Shown here piece after piece: positions 49,755 to 58,871 of a stretch of DNA of 64,000 nucleotides. Source of the DNA: Psychrosphaera sp. F3M07 (GTDB lineage: Bacteria > Pseudomonadota > Gammaproteobacteria > Enterobacterales > Alteromonadaceae); NCBI RefSeq assembly GCF_018860345.1, contig NZ_JAHKPJ010000004.1:112536-176535 (forward strand). The letters run 5' to 3'. The notes under the pieces are model-generated. The model was given only the letters and a program-made list of their open reading frames with translations, was not told the DNA's origin and made no database searches. The stretch's first letter is position 1; each line of letters begins with the position of its first letter. The position numbers were made by a program, and so were the translations under genes.

Positions 49755-50897
49755 TTACATTTTATTTTTTATATATGAGCTTGGTAAACCAACGGATACG
49801 GCAAATATTTGCTCGTTGTTACTCGGGCGATAAATCCCATTTGCAGACTTTTGTTTTAAGTCAGTCGCGATGTCAGACTTTTTCCATTTTATTATTTTAG
49901 CTATGGCACTTTCTGAAGATGGTTTTGCTAAGGCTACAGCGATAGGATCAACAAACCCTCCGTCGTATTTAAATAATATAAGGGTATCATCGGTTAATAC
50001 GCCTGCATTTCGGCCACGGTCTAACGTTATTTGGTCGCCTCTTAATCCTGTAACTTGAGCTGACACCGGCATTTCCGTTAACATTCTGGATAACATGACA
50101 TCAAATGCTTTTGAAGCCATTTTACTAAATACGGCATTAATATTGTCAGGGTTTGTGTAATCAAATCCGGTGTAATATTTGCCATTAACTTCTGTGTAAA
50201 CAAGATCTTGTTTTTGTTTTACGTCGGTACCCTTGATACGTATTTTTCCAATGTTCGGGTAAGACAATTTTTCTTTTGTGAATGGGTCAATCACACTCAC
50301 AGTTAACTCTACTTCATATTTTGCCAAGCCGTTATATTCCGCATAAAAACGATCTGCGGTTTTGACGGTATCGATTTTTAACAGATAATCAGGGCGTAAG
50401 GTTTTGTTATTTCGCATGACGTTAGCTAGGGTTTTTGCTGATTGTTCTTTCATTTGGCTGGCCACTTCTTGAGCGGTCACCTCGTCTTGCGTCACAATTC
50501 TAAACCGATTAATGCCAGCTAATTGGCTTTCAAACATTAGGCCAAGGGTCTTATTGTTTAACGCTTCTAAAACGCGTTTTTCTTCTGGTTTTTGGCTAGC
50601 GCTGTTATTGCCTGCAAAATAAACTCTAACGATAGGTTTTTTTAACGGGCAATCATCAGACTCGTTATCTATATCAAAGGTACAACTGTTAATCCCTTGC
50701 ACATTAAAATTACTTGGGACTTCAATATCTTTGTCTTCGAATTGATAAGCAGATTTGGCGGTAATGAGTTTTGAATTACCTGTGTTAGTTTGAGAAACAT
50801 TTGTTTGTTGTTCCGGATATTTTATTTTCGCAGTACTTGAACAACCCGCAACAGACATAATAAAAATTAATGCGGATGTTGTGAATAATAGTTTCAT
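49755..50897 (-). CDS. lipoprotein with CsgG-like and FlgT-C-like regions
   Basis: A 380-residue lipoprotein (lipobox SVAGC). The middle (about 85-270) resembles a CsgG-like alpha/beta domain: VRVYFAGNN, then a helix, FRIVTQDEVTAQEVASQM, and the strand RFYAEYNGLAKYEVELTVSVIDPFT. The segment DQITLDRGRNAGVLTDDTLILFKYDG (about 290-315) resembles the C-terminal domain of FlgT (GRGQGVNIGQEYRVSY in this window's own FlgT). These assignments are by eye and moderate. It probably acts at the outer membrane in the periplasm as part of a complex with its operon partners. Confidence 0.65.
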   Translation of the reverse strand: MKLLFTTSALIFIMSVAGCSSTAKIKYPEQQTNVSQTNTGNSKLITAKSAYQFEDKDIEVPSNFNVQGINSCTFDIDNESDDCPLKKPIVRVYFAGNNSASQKPEEKRVLEALNNKTLGLMFESQLAGINRFRIVTQDEVTAQEVASQMKEQSAKTLANVMRNNKTLRPDYLLKIDTVKTADRFYAEYNGLAKYEVELTVSVIDPFTKEKLSYPNIGKIRIKGTDVKQKQDLVYTEVNGKYYTGFDYTNPDNINAVFSKMASKAFDVMLSRMLTEMPVSAQVTGLRGDQITLDRGRNAGVLTDDTLILFKYDGGFVDPIAVALAKPSSESAIAKIIKWKKSDIATDLKQKSANGIYRPSNNEQIFAVSVGLPSSYIKNKM

Positions 50898-50911
50898 GTT
50901 TTTACTTCCTG

Positions 50912-51616
50912 TTAATCTGCGTTTTGAAACGTTTGTAATTGTTTTGCGATATCAATGATGGCTTTTTCGTCTTCGATAAACTCGTTAGCCACTTTAGCTA
51001 AATGCAGCCGAATTTCGGCAAGTTTATAGGCTTCACCTATTTTATTGGCGTTCATTAACATGCTCAAACCTTGCATGCCGATTAAGTCATCACCTTGTAA
51101 CCTGATGATATAAGCGAGTCGTAACGTTTGTTCTGTGATCAAAAGCGATAGCTTTACATTCTCTTCCCAAATTTTATCCGAGGCTTTTTCATAAGCCTTA
51201 ATTTTAGGACCAATTTTTTCTTTTTCAGTTTCAGCGGTTTTATCAAAGTCGGTAATGGCTTGTTGTAATTGAGCTTTATCTTTGTCTTTATTGGCCATTA
51301 AAAATGACAACACATCTCGGTGATTATCTAATAACACTTTATGTTCAGTGATGATGTTGTGTTGATGTTTAAATATACTGAGTACGCTATTACTGAAAGC
51401 ATTAAACACTTGTGAAACACTGACTTTGTTAAAACCAACTTTTTTCATATCGCTGCTAATACGAGCCAAACGTTGTTCTCTAGGCATTAATTTGGCATTA
51501 AATTTACTGACAATATTATGTTTATTATATTTAATGTCGTCGCCATCTTGAACATTGATAGCACAACCAAATAGCAGCAGTGCAGCCAATAAGGTTATGC
51601 ACTTAATAACATTCAT
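50912..51616 (-). CDS. helical lipoprotein of unknown function
   Basis: A 234-residue lipoprotein (lipobox LLFGC at about 14-18). The mature part is almost entirely helical, with KVSVSQVFNAFSNSVLSIFKHQHNIITEHKVLLD and heptad-like stretches up to residue 190 that suggest a coiled coil, then a final helix with FIEDEKAIIDIAKQLQTF. No family recognised. Its ATG overlaps the stop of the LPP20-like gene by 4 bases (ATGA), showing translational coupling. Confidence 0.7.
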   Translation of the reverse strand: MNVIKCITLLAALLLFGCAINVQDGDDIKYNKHNIVSKFNAKLMPREQRLARISSDMKKVGFNKVSVSQVFNAFSNSVLSIFKHQHNIITEHKVLLDNHRDVLSFLMANKDKDKAQLQQAITDFDKTAETEKEKIGPKIKAYEKASDKIWEENVKLSLLITEQTLRLAYIIRLQGDDLIGMQGLSMLMNANKIGEAYKLAEIRLHLAKVANEFIEDEKAIIDIAKQLQTFQNAD

Positions 51617-52548
51617 TCATTACTTCCTAATTGTAGTTGAACGGACTCTATCGCTTGTTGTTCAGCTAACTCCGGAGTTTGACTAAACGACGTGGCATGA
51701 ATTGGGTTTTGATAAATAATCTGATCGTCTAACACATAGATAAGGTCAGCGGACATCTTAATGGCACTATGAAAATCGGTCGTGGTCGTTTCTACATTTA
51801 ATCCGGCAAATACGACTTTAAGTGTGTGAGCTTGTTGAGCTGACGATAGCCCAATGGATTGCATTTGATTTATTAATCCAAGTTTAACCGTGCTTGAATG
51901 CTTTTGATCGTTATTAGCGATTAACACTTGATAACCCACTTTTGCGGAAATGGACTGTGCCGCTTGAGTTAATTGAATCATTAACTGATCTAATTGAACG
52001 GTTTCAAAAGAATAAGAACGTAATAACACTAAGGTTTTATTTATAGTGGGTTTAGCTTGGTTATATTGGATTAATTTAACCAGTGCAGGAGATAGCTGTT
52101 TAATCCCAAACGCTCGGTTGTTTATTAAATAAGCGGTGAGTTGGTCTTTAAGTTGGTCATGTAACTGCTGGAAAAAGGCTTGTCTATCCACTTTAACTAA
52201 TACAATCACATCGTCATTATGTTGCGCTGTATTAACGATATCTATGTTGGTAAAGGTTAAATTGGTGCCGGTAAATAATGAGTCTGTTTCTAAGTAGAGT
52301 TCGGTGGTTCCATTTTTTGCTTCGACAAATTGTTGTGTATTACTCTGAGCAGTAACTTGTAATCGAGCACTAAGTTCTTCGAGGGCTTGTTGTTGAGCTT
52401 GTTTTTTATTTTCACCCATACCAACAGAATAAAACCACTGGTTACTGTCTCCTGGTGGAGTAGTTACCCAATCAGGTAGTGACGCTGCTATCGTATTTGG
52501 TAACAAAAATAAAGAGAGAACTAGAATTAAAAACTTGTCTATTCGCAC
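51613..52548 (-). CDS. LPP20-like exported protein
   Basis: A 311-residue exported protein with a cleavable signal (ending NTIAAS) and no lipobox. Residues about 24-150 match the LPP20 pattern: LPDWVTTPPGDSNQWFYSVGMGENKKQAQQQALEELSARLQVTAQS is the WYSVG-type start with an alanine-rich helix. This is the same fold as FlgP and the FlgT N-terminal domain. The C-terminal half is unassigned. First gene of the operon and coupled to the next by a 4-base overlap. Confidence 0.7.
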   Translation of the reverse strand: MRIDKFLILVLSLFLLPNTIAASLPDWVTTPPGDSNQWFYSVGMGENKKQAQQQALEELSARLQVTAQSNTQQFVEAKNGTTELYLETDSLFTGTNLTFTNIDIVNTAQHNDDVIVLVKVDRQAFFQQLHDQLKDQLTAYLINNRAFGIKQLSPALVKLIQYNQAKPTINKTLVLLRSYSFETVQLDQLMIQLTQAAQSISAKVGYQVLIANNDQKHSSTVKLGLINQMQSIGLSSAQQAHTLKVVFAGLNVETTTTDFHSAIKMSADLIYVLDDQIIYQNPIHATSFSQTPELAEQQAIESVQLQLGSNE

Positions 52549-52745
52549 AAATAATCTCCGTATTTGTTAGTGTGAAAATGTATAAAAAAGGGTATTTCTT
52601 ACCAATAAGAAAATTAATTGTAGGTAAGATTTCCCCTGACTATAACTGATTTTCTGTTAAAGGAAAATCCAATAGGAGGTATAGCTATTGCCTAATTTAA
52701 CTTTTTCAGCAATTAACTTATATATGTAATAATTTAATATTAAAT

Positions 52746-52757
52746 GCCACCGGTGGC
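52746..52757. promoter_or_regulatory. 12-bp palindrome upstream of the RpiB-family gene
   Basis: GCCACCGGTGGC is a perfect GC-rich palindrome in an AT-rich intergenic region, 70 bases before the start codon at 52827. It could be an operator or the stem of a leader structure; no regulator is adjacent. Confidence 0.3.
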
Positions 52758-52826
52758 GGTTTGATTTTCTTTACGTTAAAATAAACACAATTCCACCATA
52801 AAGTAATGGAGCTTCACTAAAGAATT

Positions 52827-53459
52827 ATGAAAATCGCATTAATGAATGAATTTAGCCAAGCGGCTAAAAACCCTATTGTTTGGCAGCAGTTGCAAGATGT
52901 CGCAAAAGATAAAAACCATCAAGCGTTTAATGTTGGTATGGATGGCGATAACGATCATCGATTAACCTATATACATTTAGGTATTATCGCTAGTTTATTA
53001 TTAAACAGTAAAGCGGTTGATTTTGTGGTTACCGGTTGTGGCACTGGCCAAGGCGCATTGATGGCTGCCAACGCGTTTCCTGGAGTTGTTTGTGGTTATT
53101 GTATTGACCCATCTGATGCGTATTTATTTGCCCAGATTAATAACGGAAATGCTTTAGCACTGCCTTTTGCCAAAGGGTTTGGATGGGGCGCTGAATTGAA
53201 TGTTAAATACATTTTAGAAAAAGCCTTTGATGGTGAAAAAGGCCAAGGTTATCCAGCAGATCGTAAAGAGTCACAGGTAACTAACGCTGGGATATTAAAC
53301 CAGTTAAAGTCTGCGGTAGCGAAAGATTATATTGACGCGTTAAAAGCGATAGACCCAGAGTTAATCAAACAAGCCATTGGCGGCGCACGTTTCCAAGAGT
53401 GTTTCTTTGCTCATAGCCAAGATGAAGATATTGCGGCATTTGTAAATTCAATGTTGTAA
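52827..53459 (+). CDS. RpiB/LacA/LacB family sugar-phosphate isomerase
   Basis: A 210-residue cytoplasmic protein of the RpiB/LacAB family, which interconverts ribose or allose/galactose phosphates. The fold begins KIALMNEFSQAAKN and continues with HRLTYIHLGIIASLLLNSKAVDFVVTGCGTGQGA, where the GCGTGQG loop with its catalytic cysteine is intact, and CGYCIDPSDAYLFAQINNGNALALP. It is longer than RpiB of E. coli (149), as in the family's C-terminally extended branch. Substrate unknown. No sugar operon is adjacent. Confidence 0.85.
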   Translation: MKIALMNEFSQAAKNPIVWQQLQDVAKDKNHQAFNVGMDGDNDHRLTYIHLGIIASLLLNSKAVDFVVTGCGTGQGALMAANAFPGVVCGYCIDPSDAYLFAQINNGNALALPFAKGFGWGAELNVKYILEKAFDGEKGQGYPADRKESQVTNAGILNQLKSAVAKDYIDALKAIDPELIKQAIGGARFQECFFAHSQDEDIAAFVNSML

Positions 53460-53481
53460 TTGAAAAGTCCTGAAAGATAAG

Positions 53482-53512
53482 GGCGCTACTACAAACTAGT
53501 AGCGCCTTTTTA
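53482..53512 (+). terminator. terminator after the RpiB-family gene
   Basis: A strong 10-bp GC-rich stem (53482-53491 with 53497-53506), CAAAC loop and five T residues follow 22 bases after the stop. Confidence 0.88.
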
Positions 53513-53529
53513 GCAAAATACCGTTAGGA

Positions 53530-55404
53530 TTAAATCACCCGTAGGGTCATTAGATCACTGTCTTTGGTGATAACTAAGGTCGGGTCAACTCGCAAACAAC
53601 TGCCGGCATAATGTCCCGCCACCGAAAACGTACAAACTTGCGAACGATAGCCTCCAATATCGGGTAACTTCCACAGCGCTTGAAATATTTGATCCTGTTC
53701 AGCGAAACGCCCAGAGGTTTCTTCCATTAATGCTTCTTTGCCATCGTACACACTAATGTTAAAACCACACCTACCAGCAATGGGTTTGCTGACATAACCA
53801 TTATTTTTTAATGTCTCAGTTAATTCAAATGACGACTCTAACAAATAAGGATGGTCAGGGAATAACATCCATAACACCGGCAATATGGCTTTGTTGCTAG
53901 GGATTAATGTCCATAATGGTTCATAGACCATGACGTCTTTGCGCAATAATACATCCACCAAACGCGGCGCCTCACTACGAGACGTATCAGTTTGGTAATT
54001 GCGTAAACGCTGTTCATCGTCATCGCACTCTGCGCGAATTTGATCCAATGCAGTTTCCCAAGCCCAGGTTTTCCAAACCCAACGAATTTTTATGCCCTCG
54101 GCATCAATGACATCACCATCGTCGTCCCAACGTAAACTAGTGACACCTTTAATTACCTTGCACTCTAAACCGGCCTTTTCCATTGTTCTTTTCATGAACA
54201 GGGCATGGTAATTCTCCTCAAGCTCCGTATCTTGCATAATATGGATCACACCTTTAACGGCACTGTCTTTCCATGCTTCTACTAATTCTTCCACCAGTTC
54301 TGTTGCAGAACTTTCGCCTTCTTTACAACCATAATGTTTGGCCCATTTATCTTGGACAATACCGGCTTCCATGTAACAAGACGCAGAGTCACAGTTATAT
54401 TCATAAACTTTAATGCCACTGGCTGAAAGACTAAAGTCAAACCTGCCTGTGATCATCTGGTTACGACGGTTATCCCAAGACTGTTGGATTTTAGGCCACA
54501 AGGCTGGTGGCAGATTAAACTTGGACTGTAACTCTGCGTTTTGCAGTACATAGTCAGTTGCATGCATAAATAAAGCATGCAGTTCATTGGTGGCTCGTTT
54601 TAATTCACGCTCAGCGGTCTCTGTCATTACCATATAGTTATGATCATCTTCTACTTTACTGGCGAGTTTATGCCCGCCCATCATAGCGACAAACGCTTCT
54701 TCTGCAGGATTAGCGACATTTAACCAAGCACGAGACGACTTAAGGTTGTTTGCCACTTTACGTATTTGTAAGTCGAATAGTTTAGGATCATCAGGTTGAA
54801 TATCTTCAGCGTGTAGGTCGTCATCGGTTTGAATAACCCAACCCATGACAGAGGCATCACCATAAGAACAACGTAACCAATAACCTCCATCATCACTAAT
54901 GCGAGCTTCTAATACACGGGAATAATCTTGGCCTTGTGGCCAAACATGATGACCCACATTTTGTTCCACCAAATACAAACGATCGGGCAGGACTTTGGTG
55001 ACAATAGCGACATGGCCAGTAACTTCAAATTCACCGCCTTCATTCCAGATCAATAAAGCGCCAACTTCTGGATGACGTAAAGAACCATTACAAAATGATT
55101 TAAGCGGTAATCGGCTTTCATCGGCGATAAGCCGTACTGAAGTCAAACGAAAAATATCGTAAGCCATAGCCACATCATCAAATATGTAACCTTTATTTAA
55201 ATACAGCCAGCGTCGGACAAACTCCACACATTGCCATTTATAACCCATAAAAATACCGTCCACATAACTGCGGTAAGCATGTCTATTGGGGAGTTTTATA
55301 TCATCAGCGCTGTCGTAATCAGAAGAATAAACGGGCACATTACCCGGCGCTATACCTAACAAGGTGCCAAAAGGGGCAACTGACCTGCTGGATGTTGATG
55401 TCAT
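53530..55404 (-). CDS. gss: bifunctional glutathionylspermidine amidase/synthetase Gss
   Basis: Makes and breaks glutathionylspermidine, joining glutathione and spermidine in an ATP-dependent reaction. About 624 residues (619 in E. coli). The N-terminal CHAP amidase domain (about 10-200) has the catalytic cysteine in KWQCVEF at Cys59 with the chosen start, the same number as in E. coli, which favours this ATG over the upstream GTG at 55422. The C-terminal ATP-grasp synthetase domain has ITGRFDFSLSASGIKVYEYNCD and GRCGFN. Located convergent to the RpiB-family gene and near a Kef-type antiporter. Confidence 0.93.
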   Translation of the reverse strand: MTSTSSRSVAPFGTLLGIAPGNVPVYSSDYDSADDIKLPNRHAYRSYVDGIFMGYKWQCVEFVRRWLYLNKGYIFDDVAMAYDIFRLTSVRLIADESRLPLKSFCNGSLRHPEVGALLIWNEGGEFEVTGHVAIVTKVLPDRLYLVEQNVGHHVWPQGQDYSRVLEARISDDGGYWLRCSYGDASVMGWVIQTDDDLHAEDIQPDDPKLFDLQIRKVANNLKSSRAWLNVANPAEEAFVAMMGGHKLASKVEDDHNYMVMTETAERELKRATNELHALFMHATDYVLQNAELQSKFNLPPALWPKIQQSWDNRRNQMITGRFDFSLSASGIKVYEYNCDSASCYMEAGIVQDKWAKHYGCKEGESSATELVEELVEAWKDSAVKGVIHIMQDTELEENYHALFMKRTMEKAGLECKVIKGVTSLRWDDDGDVIDAEGIKIRWVWKTWAWETALDQIRAECDDDEQRLRNYQTDTSRSEAPRLVDVLLRKDVMVYEPLWTLIPSNKAILPVLWMLFPDHPYLLESSFELTETLKNNGYVSKPIAGRCGFNISVYDGKEALMEETSGRFAEQDQIFQALWKLPDIGGYRSQVCTFSVAGHYAGSCLRVDPTLVITKDSDLMTLRVI

Positions 55405-55721
55405 TAATGTTGTTACTCTCACACAGAATGTGCTTTAAAGGTGGATAGGAGGCGCAAAAATCTGGCGCCAGATGATCGCAATATAGTCCTAGTTTGGCGT
55501 GGCTGCAAGCAGTTAAATAACAAACTAATTAGCCAGTAAAACGAGATGTATATTCTAGTGAGATCAAGGGTGAAAGTGGCGGTAATAAATTGGGATAAAC
55601 TTTGGTTCTGGCGTAATATTATTTAATTGAGTTTTCACTATAAAGTTGAAAAAGTGTTTATGCATCTATGACAAGGTTTAGGTGGAGCGGCCCGAAGGCC
55701 AACTCCTGGGGGTAGTGGTAG
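55405..55721. other. intergenic stretch between gss and the GGDEF gene
   Basis: About 317 bases without a convincing gene. It holds the gss leader on the minus strand and, near its left-hand end of the neighbouring gene, the UUCG hairpin described separately (55684-55706). I see no other structured element or coding region. Confidence 0.5.
55684..55706 (-). terminator. UUCG-tetraloop hairpin downstream of the GGDEF gene
   Basis: On the minus strand, GGAG and GGCC arms enclose a TTCG tetraloop (GGCC-TTCG-GGCC), a very stable RNA hairpin, 16 bases after the GGDEF stop. No T tract follows, so it is a 3'-end stability element or a Rho-independent-like weak terminator rather than a canonical one. 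Confidence 0.5.
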
Positions 55722-56615
55722 TTACGCAATTTTCATGCAGTTTTTACCTGCATCTTTCGCTGCGTAAAGCGCTTTGTCTGCACGAGCAAACAAATCTTTA
55801 GGTGTGTCGTTTTTGGTAAAACAAGCACATCCAATACTGGTACTAACATTAAATTTATTGAATATAGGGCTTTGGCTAATAGCATGGTTTATTCTGGCTG
55901 CAACAATGTGCGCGCCGTTTAACCCTTCCTTTTCCAATAAAATTGCAAACTCATCGCCACCAAATCTAAAAACTTGGTCTGTGCCACGTAAGCACTCTTC
56001 AACAAGTTGTACAAAGCTAGTTAAAATATCATCGCCTTGTAAATGGCCATGGGTATCATTTACATTTTTGAAGTTATCTAAATCTAATAACATCAAAACA
56101 AATTCTTCATTAAAACGTTCTGCATGTTGAAACTTTCGTTCAATTGCATCTTCGTACATTGAGCGATTGCCAATGCCGGTTAATGGATCTTTTAATGCCA
56201 TTTGCTGTAACTGCCAAAATGCTAATGCATTTCTTAATGGATAAATTAATTTCTTTTGATAACCGGTAAGTGAAGACATTAATATGTCGGTGATCGGTTT
56301 TTCTGAAAAATAACTAATACGACCCATAAGGCGATCATTAATTCGAATTGGTAATGTCATCGTTTGCGAGGAGGATTGGCCATTACTGGATTTAAATTTG
56401 CCATGAAATGTATCAAGTTCGACAGAATTAATTTTATAGTGAGAAGTAATTGCACTAAGATAAATAGATAACAATTGCTCTACATCTAAGGTAGTTTGAA
56501 GTTGTTCAACTAAAGAGTCGGCTTCTCGATTTAAATTTGAATAATTGGACCAAGACGCCAAAATGTTAGCATTGGCTTCTGAGTTTAATGCGTCTAAGTG
56601 ACTGATATAATCCAC
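55722..56615 (-). CDS. GGDEF diguanylate cyclase
   Basis: A 297-residue protein making cyclic di-GMP. The C-terminal GGDEF domain (about 135-295) has the intact motif RFGGDEFAILL and the DPLTGIGNRSMYEDA entry; no RxxD inhibitory site was looked for further. The N-terminal 130 residues form a GAF-like helical/beta sensor region without membrane segments. GTG start preceded by GGGGGA five bases upstream. Monocistronic. Confidence 0.88.
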   Translation of the reverse strand: MDYISHLDALNSEANANILASWSNYSNLNREADSLVEQLQTTLDVEQLLSIYLSAITSHYKINSVELDTFHGKFKSSNGQSSSQTMTLPIRINDRLMGRISYFSEKPITDILMSSLTGYQKKLIYPLRNALAFWQLQQMALKDPLTGIGNRSMYEDAIERKFQHAERFNEEFVLMLLDLDNFKNVNDTHGHLQGDDILTSFVQLVEECLRGTDQVFRFGGDEFAILLEKEGLNGAHIVAARINHAISQSPIFNKFNVSTSIGCACFTKNDTPKDLFARADKALYAAKDAGKNCMKIA

Positions 56616-56783
56616 ATTGTCCCCCGTGTTTGGTCGATTAATTTCACTTGTAATAGACTAAGCGAGAAATGTGCCAGAAATGTAATACTTTGAATCTTAT
56701 AGAATTAATGTTTAAAATTGTTTTAATCTGCTCGACTGACAATTAACAGTCGGCAAATAATTGCCCGAAAGGATTTTGTATAT

Positions 56784-58763
56784 ATGTCACATGGTTACTT
56801 TATCGAGCTGATTTTATTATTGGCGACTTCTGTTTTTATTGTTTGGTTTTTTAAACATATAAAGTTACCACCAATTTTAGCTTATCTAGTCACCGGTATC
56901 ATCGCTGGGCCGCATGCGTTAGCCTTGATCACCAGCCCTGAAGAAGTCGCGTTAGTGGCTGAACTTGGCATTGTATTTCTTCTTTTTTCCCTTGGTTTAG
57001 AATTCTCCATACCTAAGTTAATTGCCATGCGGCATTTAGTGTTCGGTGTTGGCAGTGCACAGGTCATTATTACCTTATTGCTGGTAATGGGGGTGTGTTA
57101 TTTCATGGGGAATAATGGCACAACGGCCTTTGTTATTGGCTGTACCTTTGCGTTATCTTCCACGGCAGTGGTGGTGAAATCATTGAACGAAAATGGCATT
57201 ACCCAAACCAAGCGCGGGCAAATAGCCATCAGTATTTTATTATTCCAAGACATTGCTGTTGTTCCGTTCTTAATTGCCATGCCGTTATTGGCATCTAACG
57301 GTGGCGAAAACGTTGTGGTTGCCTTGTTATTAGCCTTAGGAAAAGGCGCAATCGTTGTTGCCATTTTATTGTCGGTGGGTAAATGGATACTGCCAAAAGT
57401 ATTTAACCAAGTTGCACAGGTGAGAACCGATGAATTATTCGTGCTTACGGCAATTTTGGTCACCGTCATGGCTGGAACCTTAACCAGCTTTTTTGGTTTA
57501 TCTATGGCATTAGGCGCATTTTTAGCCGGAATGATGTTAAGTGAAAGCCAATATAAACATCAATTAGAAGCCGATATACGTCCTTTTAGAGATATATTGA
57601 TGGGTCTGTTTTTTATCAGTGTTGGCATGCAGCTAGATATCAACGTCATGAGCAGAGAGTGGCATTGGATTCTAATTGGTTTAATAACCTTGCTTGTGGT
57701 GAAAACCATCGTAATCAAACAATTAGCTGTAATGTCCGGTGAAACTCGTAATGATGGCTTAAGTGCCGGTTTAATGATGTTTCAACTGGGTGAATTTGGT
57801 TTTGTATTAGTGGCTCTGGCTCAACAATTAAATATCTTCAGTGCTGAATTATCGTCAACCTTAATAGGCATTGGTGTATTAAGTATGGCAATCACTCCGT
57901 CTATCATCGCTAATAATACTCAAATTGTAGATAAGCTAGACAAAATAAGAGGTAAACAAGATGGCGGTTATGATGAAACACCAAATGCTAACTTTGAAAC
58001 AAAATTAAAAGACCATGTTGTAATTTGCGGCTTTGGTCGTGTAGGTCAAACGGTGAGTCGTTTTCTTAAGTCGGAAGCTGTACCTTATGTTGCCTTGGAT
58101 GTTGATCCAGTAAGGGTAAGTGAAGCGCAAGCCGCTGGTGAAAATGTTCAGTATGGTCATGCAAGAGACAAAGCCATTTTGCAATCAGCTGGGGCGGTAG
58201 ATGCCAGATTAATTGTGATCACCTTTGGCGACTTGGATAAAGCCCATGTGGTGATCAAGAATGTTAAAGAGTTAAACAGTTCAGCTCGAATCATGGTTCG
58301 TACTAAAACAGATGAAAACTTAAAAGAGATATTGGAAGACGGGGCAGATCAAGTGGTGCCTGAAGCATTGGAAGGGAGCTTGATGTTAGTGTCACAAGTT
58401 CTGTTTGAGTCGGGTGTGCCTATGTCGCGAGTATTAAAACGGATTAGAAAAGAAAGAGAAAACCGTTATGGTCAATTACATGGTTTTTACCCTGGAGATG
58501 TTACTGAAGTAACGGCGGATAGACGTGATTTATTGGAGTACATTCACGCAATTGCCATTCCGTTAGATGCATTTGCAGTTAAACGTACGCTGGCTGAACT
58601 CAATTTAACCCATCGTAGAGTAGAAGTGGTGGGATTAAGACGAGGTGGTGAAGAGCTTGCCTTACCTGACGAACATACGGTTATTGAAGCGTTAGATACT
58701 ATTATTATTAAAGGCAAACCAAGAAGAGTAGAACGAGTAGAACGTTACTTGATGACGGGTTAA
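56784..58763 (+). CDS. KefB/KefC-type monovalent cation:proton antiporter (CPA2)
   Basis: A 659-residue inner-membrane transporter: about 12 membrane helices (to about 385), then a TrkA-N domain with VVICGFGRVGQTVSRFLK near 411-428 that binds nucleotide, and a TrkA-C domain (about 560-650). It is closest in look to the KefB/YbaL group of potassium efflux proteins gated by glutathione adducts. Without a visible KefF/KefG ancillary gene, the glutathione link is inferred only from family and from the nearby gss. Divergent from the GGDEF gene. Confidence 0.88.
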   Translation: MSHGYFIELILLLATSVFIVWFFKHIKLPPILAYLVTGIIAGPHALALITSPEEVALVAELGIVFLLFSLGLEFSIPKLIAMRHLVFGVGSAQVIITLLLVMGVCYFMGNNGTTAFVIGCTFALSSTAVVVKSLNENGITQTKRGQIAISILLFQDIAVVPFLIAMPLLASNGGENVVVALLLALGKGAIVVAILLSVGKWILPKVFNQVAQVRTDELFVLTAILVTVMAGTLTSFFGLSMALGAFLAGMMLSESQYKHQLEADIRPFRDILMGLFFISVGMQLDINVMSREWHWILIGLITLLVVKTIVIKQLAVMSGETRNDGLSAGLMMFQLGEFGFVLVALAQQLNIFSAELSSTLIGIGVLSMAITPSIIANNTQIVDKLDKIRGKQDGGYDETPNANFETKLKDHVVICGFGRVGQTVSRFLKSEAVPYVALDVDPVRVSEAQAAGENVQYGHARDKAILQSAGAVDARLIVITFGDLDKAHVVIKNVKELNSSARIMVRTKTDENLKEILEDGADQVVPEALEGSLMLVSQVLFESGVPMSRVLKRIRKERENRYGQLHGFYPGDVTEVTADRRDLLEYIHAIAIPLDAFAVKRTLAELNLTHRRVEVVGLRRGGEELALPDEHTVIEALDTIIIKGKPRRVERVERYLMTG

Positions 58764-58818
58764 TAATCGATTACTGATGTGAAATAAGCGGGACATTACT
58801 TGTTCTAATTTAAGCTTT

Positions 58819-58854
58819 TAAAAAAGAGTTAGTATTTACTAACTCTTTTTTTTT
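58819..58854. terminator. bidirectional terminator between the Kef-type and VOC genes
   Basis: AAAAAGAGTTAGTA pairs with its complement TACTAACTCTTTTT across a tight loop, with a following T run; it lies between convergent genes. Confidence 0.85.
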
Positions 58855-58871
58855 AGGGTCTCAATTAACTT

